7,462 nt of DNA from Paramuribaculum sp. (lineage in GTDB: Bacteria > Bacteroidota > Bacteroidia > Bacteroidales > Muribaculaceae). The stretch lies in contig JAIDQW010000167.1 in NCBI GenBank assembly GCA_029062075.1, positions 1 through 7,462 of the forward strand, read 5' to 3'. Below the pieces are notes generated by a model. The model had not been told where the DNA came from. It did not search any database and saw only the letters and a list, made by a program, of their open reading frames with translations. Below are positions 6,191-7,462 of this stretch, in pieces. Numbering within the stretch: the stretch's first letter is position 1; the number at the start of each line of letters is the position of its first letter. Both the position numbers and the translations under genes were made by a program.

Positions 6191-7462
6191 ATGTTTTCAA
6201 ATATTCTGATTTATTTCGTGGTGATACCACTGCTTATGCTGGCAGGACTCGCCATCTGCAGAAATATACGGCAGATTCGTGCGGTAGCCGTTACCGGTTC
6301 ACTCGCACTCACCGCACTGTCTGTGTGGCTGCTCATTGACTACCTCGCACTCAGAGCTGCCGGAGAAACCGCGCCAATGCTCTACACCGGGTCGTGGACA
6401 TGGTTCGCACCACTCCACATAAACCTCGCTGTAGGTGTGGACGGTATCTCCATAGCAATGCTTATCCTCTCATCTATCATTCTCCTCACTGGAAGCTTCG
6501 CCTCATGGAAGATTGAGCCTCACACAAAAGACTTCTTCCTCTGGCTCATACTCCTCTCAACCGGAGTGTTCGGATTCTTTATCTCCATTGACCTCTTCAC
6601 AATGTTCATGTTCTATGAGGTGGCTCTTATACCCATGTATCTCCTTATCGGAGTGTGGGGCAGCGGAAACAAAAACTACTCCGCTATGAAGCTGACTCTC
6701 ATGCTTATGGGCGGATCTGCATTCCTCATGCTCGGACTCATTGGTATTTACTACCACTCCGCACCCGCTGGGCAACCCCTTACATGGAACCTGCTCGCCA
6801 TTGCACAGAACGCATCCATCAGCGAGGGATGGCAGTACTTCCTCTTCCCCATGACATTTGTTGGATTCGGAGTACTCGGAGCTATGTTCCCATTCCACAC
6901 ATGGAGCCCTGACGGTCACGCGTCAGCACCAACTGCTGTGTCTATGCTCCACGCCGGTGTGCTCATGAAGCTCGGAGGCTACGGATGCTTCCGCGTTGCC
7001 ATTTACCTCATGCCTCAGGCTGCTGAGGAACTATCATGGATCTTCCTTATCCTTACCGGTATATCCGTAGTTTACGGAGCTTTCAGCGCATGTGTACAGA
7101 CCGACCTCAAGTACATCAACGCATACTCTTCCGTGAGCCACTGCGGTCTTGTGCTGTTCGCGATCCTGATGCTCAACACCACCGCAATGACCGGTGCTAT
7201 CATGCAGATGCTCTCTCACGGTCTCATGACCGCGCTATTCTTCGCCCTCATCGGTATGATTTACGGCAGAACCCACACTCGTGACATCCGACTCATGGGT
7301 GGTCTCATGAAGATTATGCCATTCCTCGCCGTTTGTTACGTTATCGCAGGTATGGCGTCACTCGGTCTCCCGGGACTCAGCGGATTCGTTGCCGATATGA
7401 CCATATTCGTCGGCTCATTAAAAGCCGGTATGGATGACTATCTCGCCGTTGAGGGTTCACTG
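6191..7462 (+). CDS. nuoM: NADH-quinone oxidoreductase (complex I) subunit M, 3'-truncated by window end
   Basis: NuoM is the middle antiporter-like pumping subunit of the membrane arm. The open frame from ATG 6191 runs 424 codons to the last base with no stop; about 75-90 residues should lie beyond, since the E. coli protein has 509. It shows Glu143 (MFYEVALIPMYLLIGVWG), the PFHTWSPDGHASAPTAVSMLHAGVLMKLGGYG region (234-265, written here as a span with Lys260 as its key residue), Lys307 in DLKYINAYSSVSHCG, His317, His343 (LSHGLM) and THTRDIRLMGG. These match E. coli Glu144, Lys265, Lys312, His322 and His348. Two positions differ from E. coli: the TM7 lysine (Lys234) aligns with Leu229, and Glu407 aligns with Asp402. 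A-rich leader, no Shine-Dalgarno. nuoN is expected next but is outside the window. Confidence 0.95.
   Translation, partial: MFSNILIYFVVIPLLMLAGLAICRNIRQIRAVAVTGSLALTALSVWLLIDYLALRAAGETAPMLYTGSWTWFAPLHINLAVGVDGISIAMLILSSIILLTGSFASWKIEPHTKDFFLWLILLSTGVFGFFISIDLFTMFMFYEVALIPMYLLIGVWGSGNKNYSAMKLTLMLMGGSAFLMLGLIGIYYHSAPAGQPLTWNLLAIAQNASISEGWQYFLFPMTFVGFGVLGAMFPFHTWSPDGHASAPTAVSMLHAGVLMKLGGYGCFRVAIYLMPQAAEELSWIFLILTGISVVYGAFSACVQTDLKYINAYSSVSHCGLVLFAILMLNTTAMTGAIMQMLSHGLMTALFFALIGMIYGRTHTRDIRLMGGLMKIMPFLAVCYVIAGMASLGLPGLSGFVADMTIFVGSLKAGMDDYLAVEGSL

Overview
This window is a one-directional block of core energy-metabolism genes on the + strand: the end of an F1Fo-ATP synthase operon (atpA, atpG) followed by the distal part of a complex I operon (nuoI, nuoJ, nuoK, nuoL and a 3'-truncated nuoM). 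The proteins look like those of the Bacteroidota, most likely Bacteroidales. NuoI and NuoM in particular resemble Bacteroides-type proteins, atpG is not followed by atpD as it is in Proteobacteria, and no start codon has a recognisable Shine-Dalgarno sequence; the leaders are A-rich, as is usual in that phylum. Base composition is moderate. I suspect a gut Bacteroidales such as Muribaculaceae, but that family assignment is an inference.

Layout: bases 1-85 form a perfect inverted repeat (two 39-base arms around a 7-base loop) that starts exactly at the window edge. atpA (95-1669) and atpG (1699-2580) follow. After a 34-base A-rich gap with no terminator comes nuoI (2615-3235), which has an unusual Ala/Lys/Glu-rich C-terminal tail, then nuoJ (3264-3779), nuoK (3786-4097) and nuoL (4103-6151), with gaps of 5-28 bases. 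nuoM starts at 6191 and runs off the end after 424 codons. There is no gene-free stretch over 100 bases.

How the genes work together: NuoJ, K, L and M are membrane subunits that couple electron flow to ion translocation, and NuoI carries two 4Fe-4S clusters that pass electrons toward quinone. AtpA and AtpG are the nucleotide-binding stator subunit and the rotor shaft of the enzyme that uses the resulting gradient. With no terminator seen between them, the ATP synthase and complex I genes may be co-transcribed.

I see no new defence, mobile or biosynthetic system. The points worth a second look are the edge palindrome, the direct atpG-nuoI junction that skips nuoA, B, C/D and H, an Ile in the AtpA P-loop where Thr is nearly invariant, two changed channel-lining positions in NuoM, and the NuoI tail.
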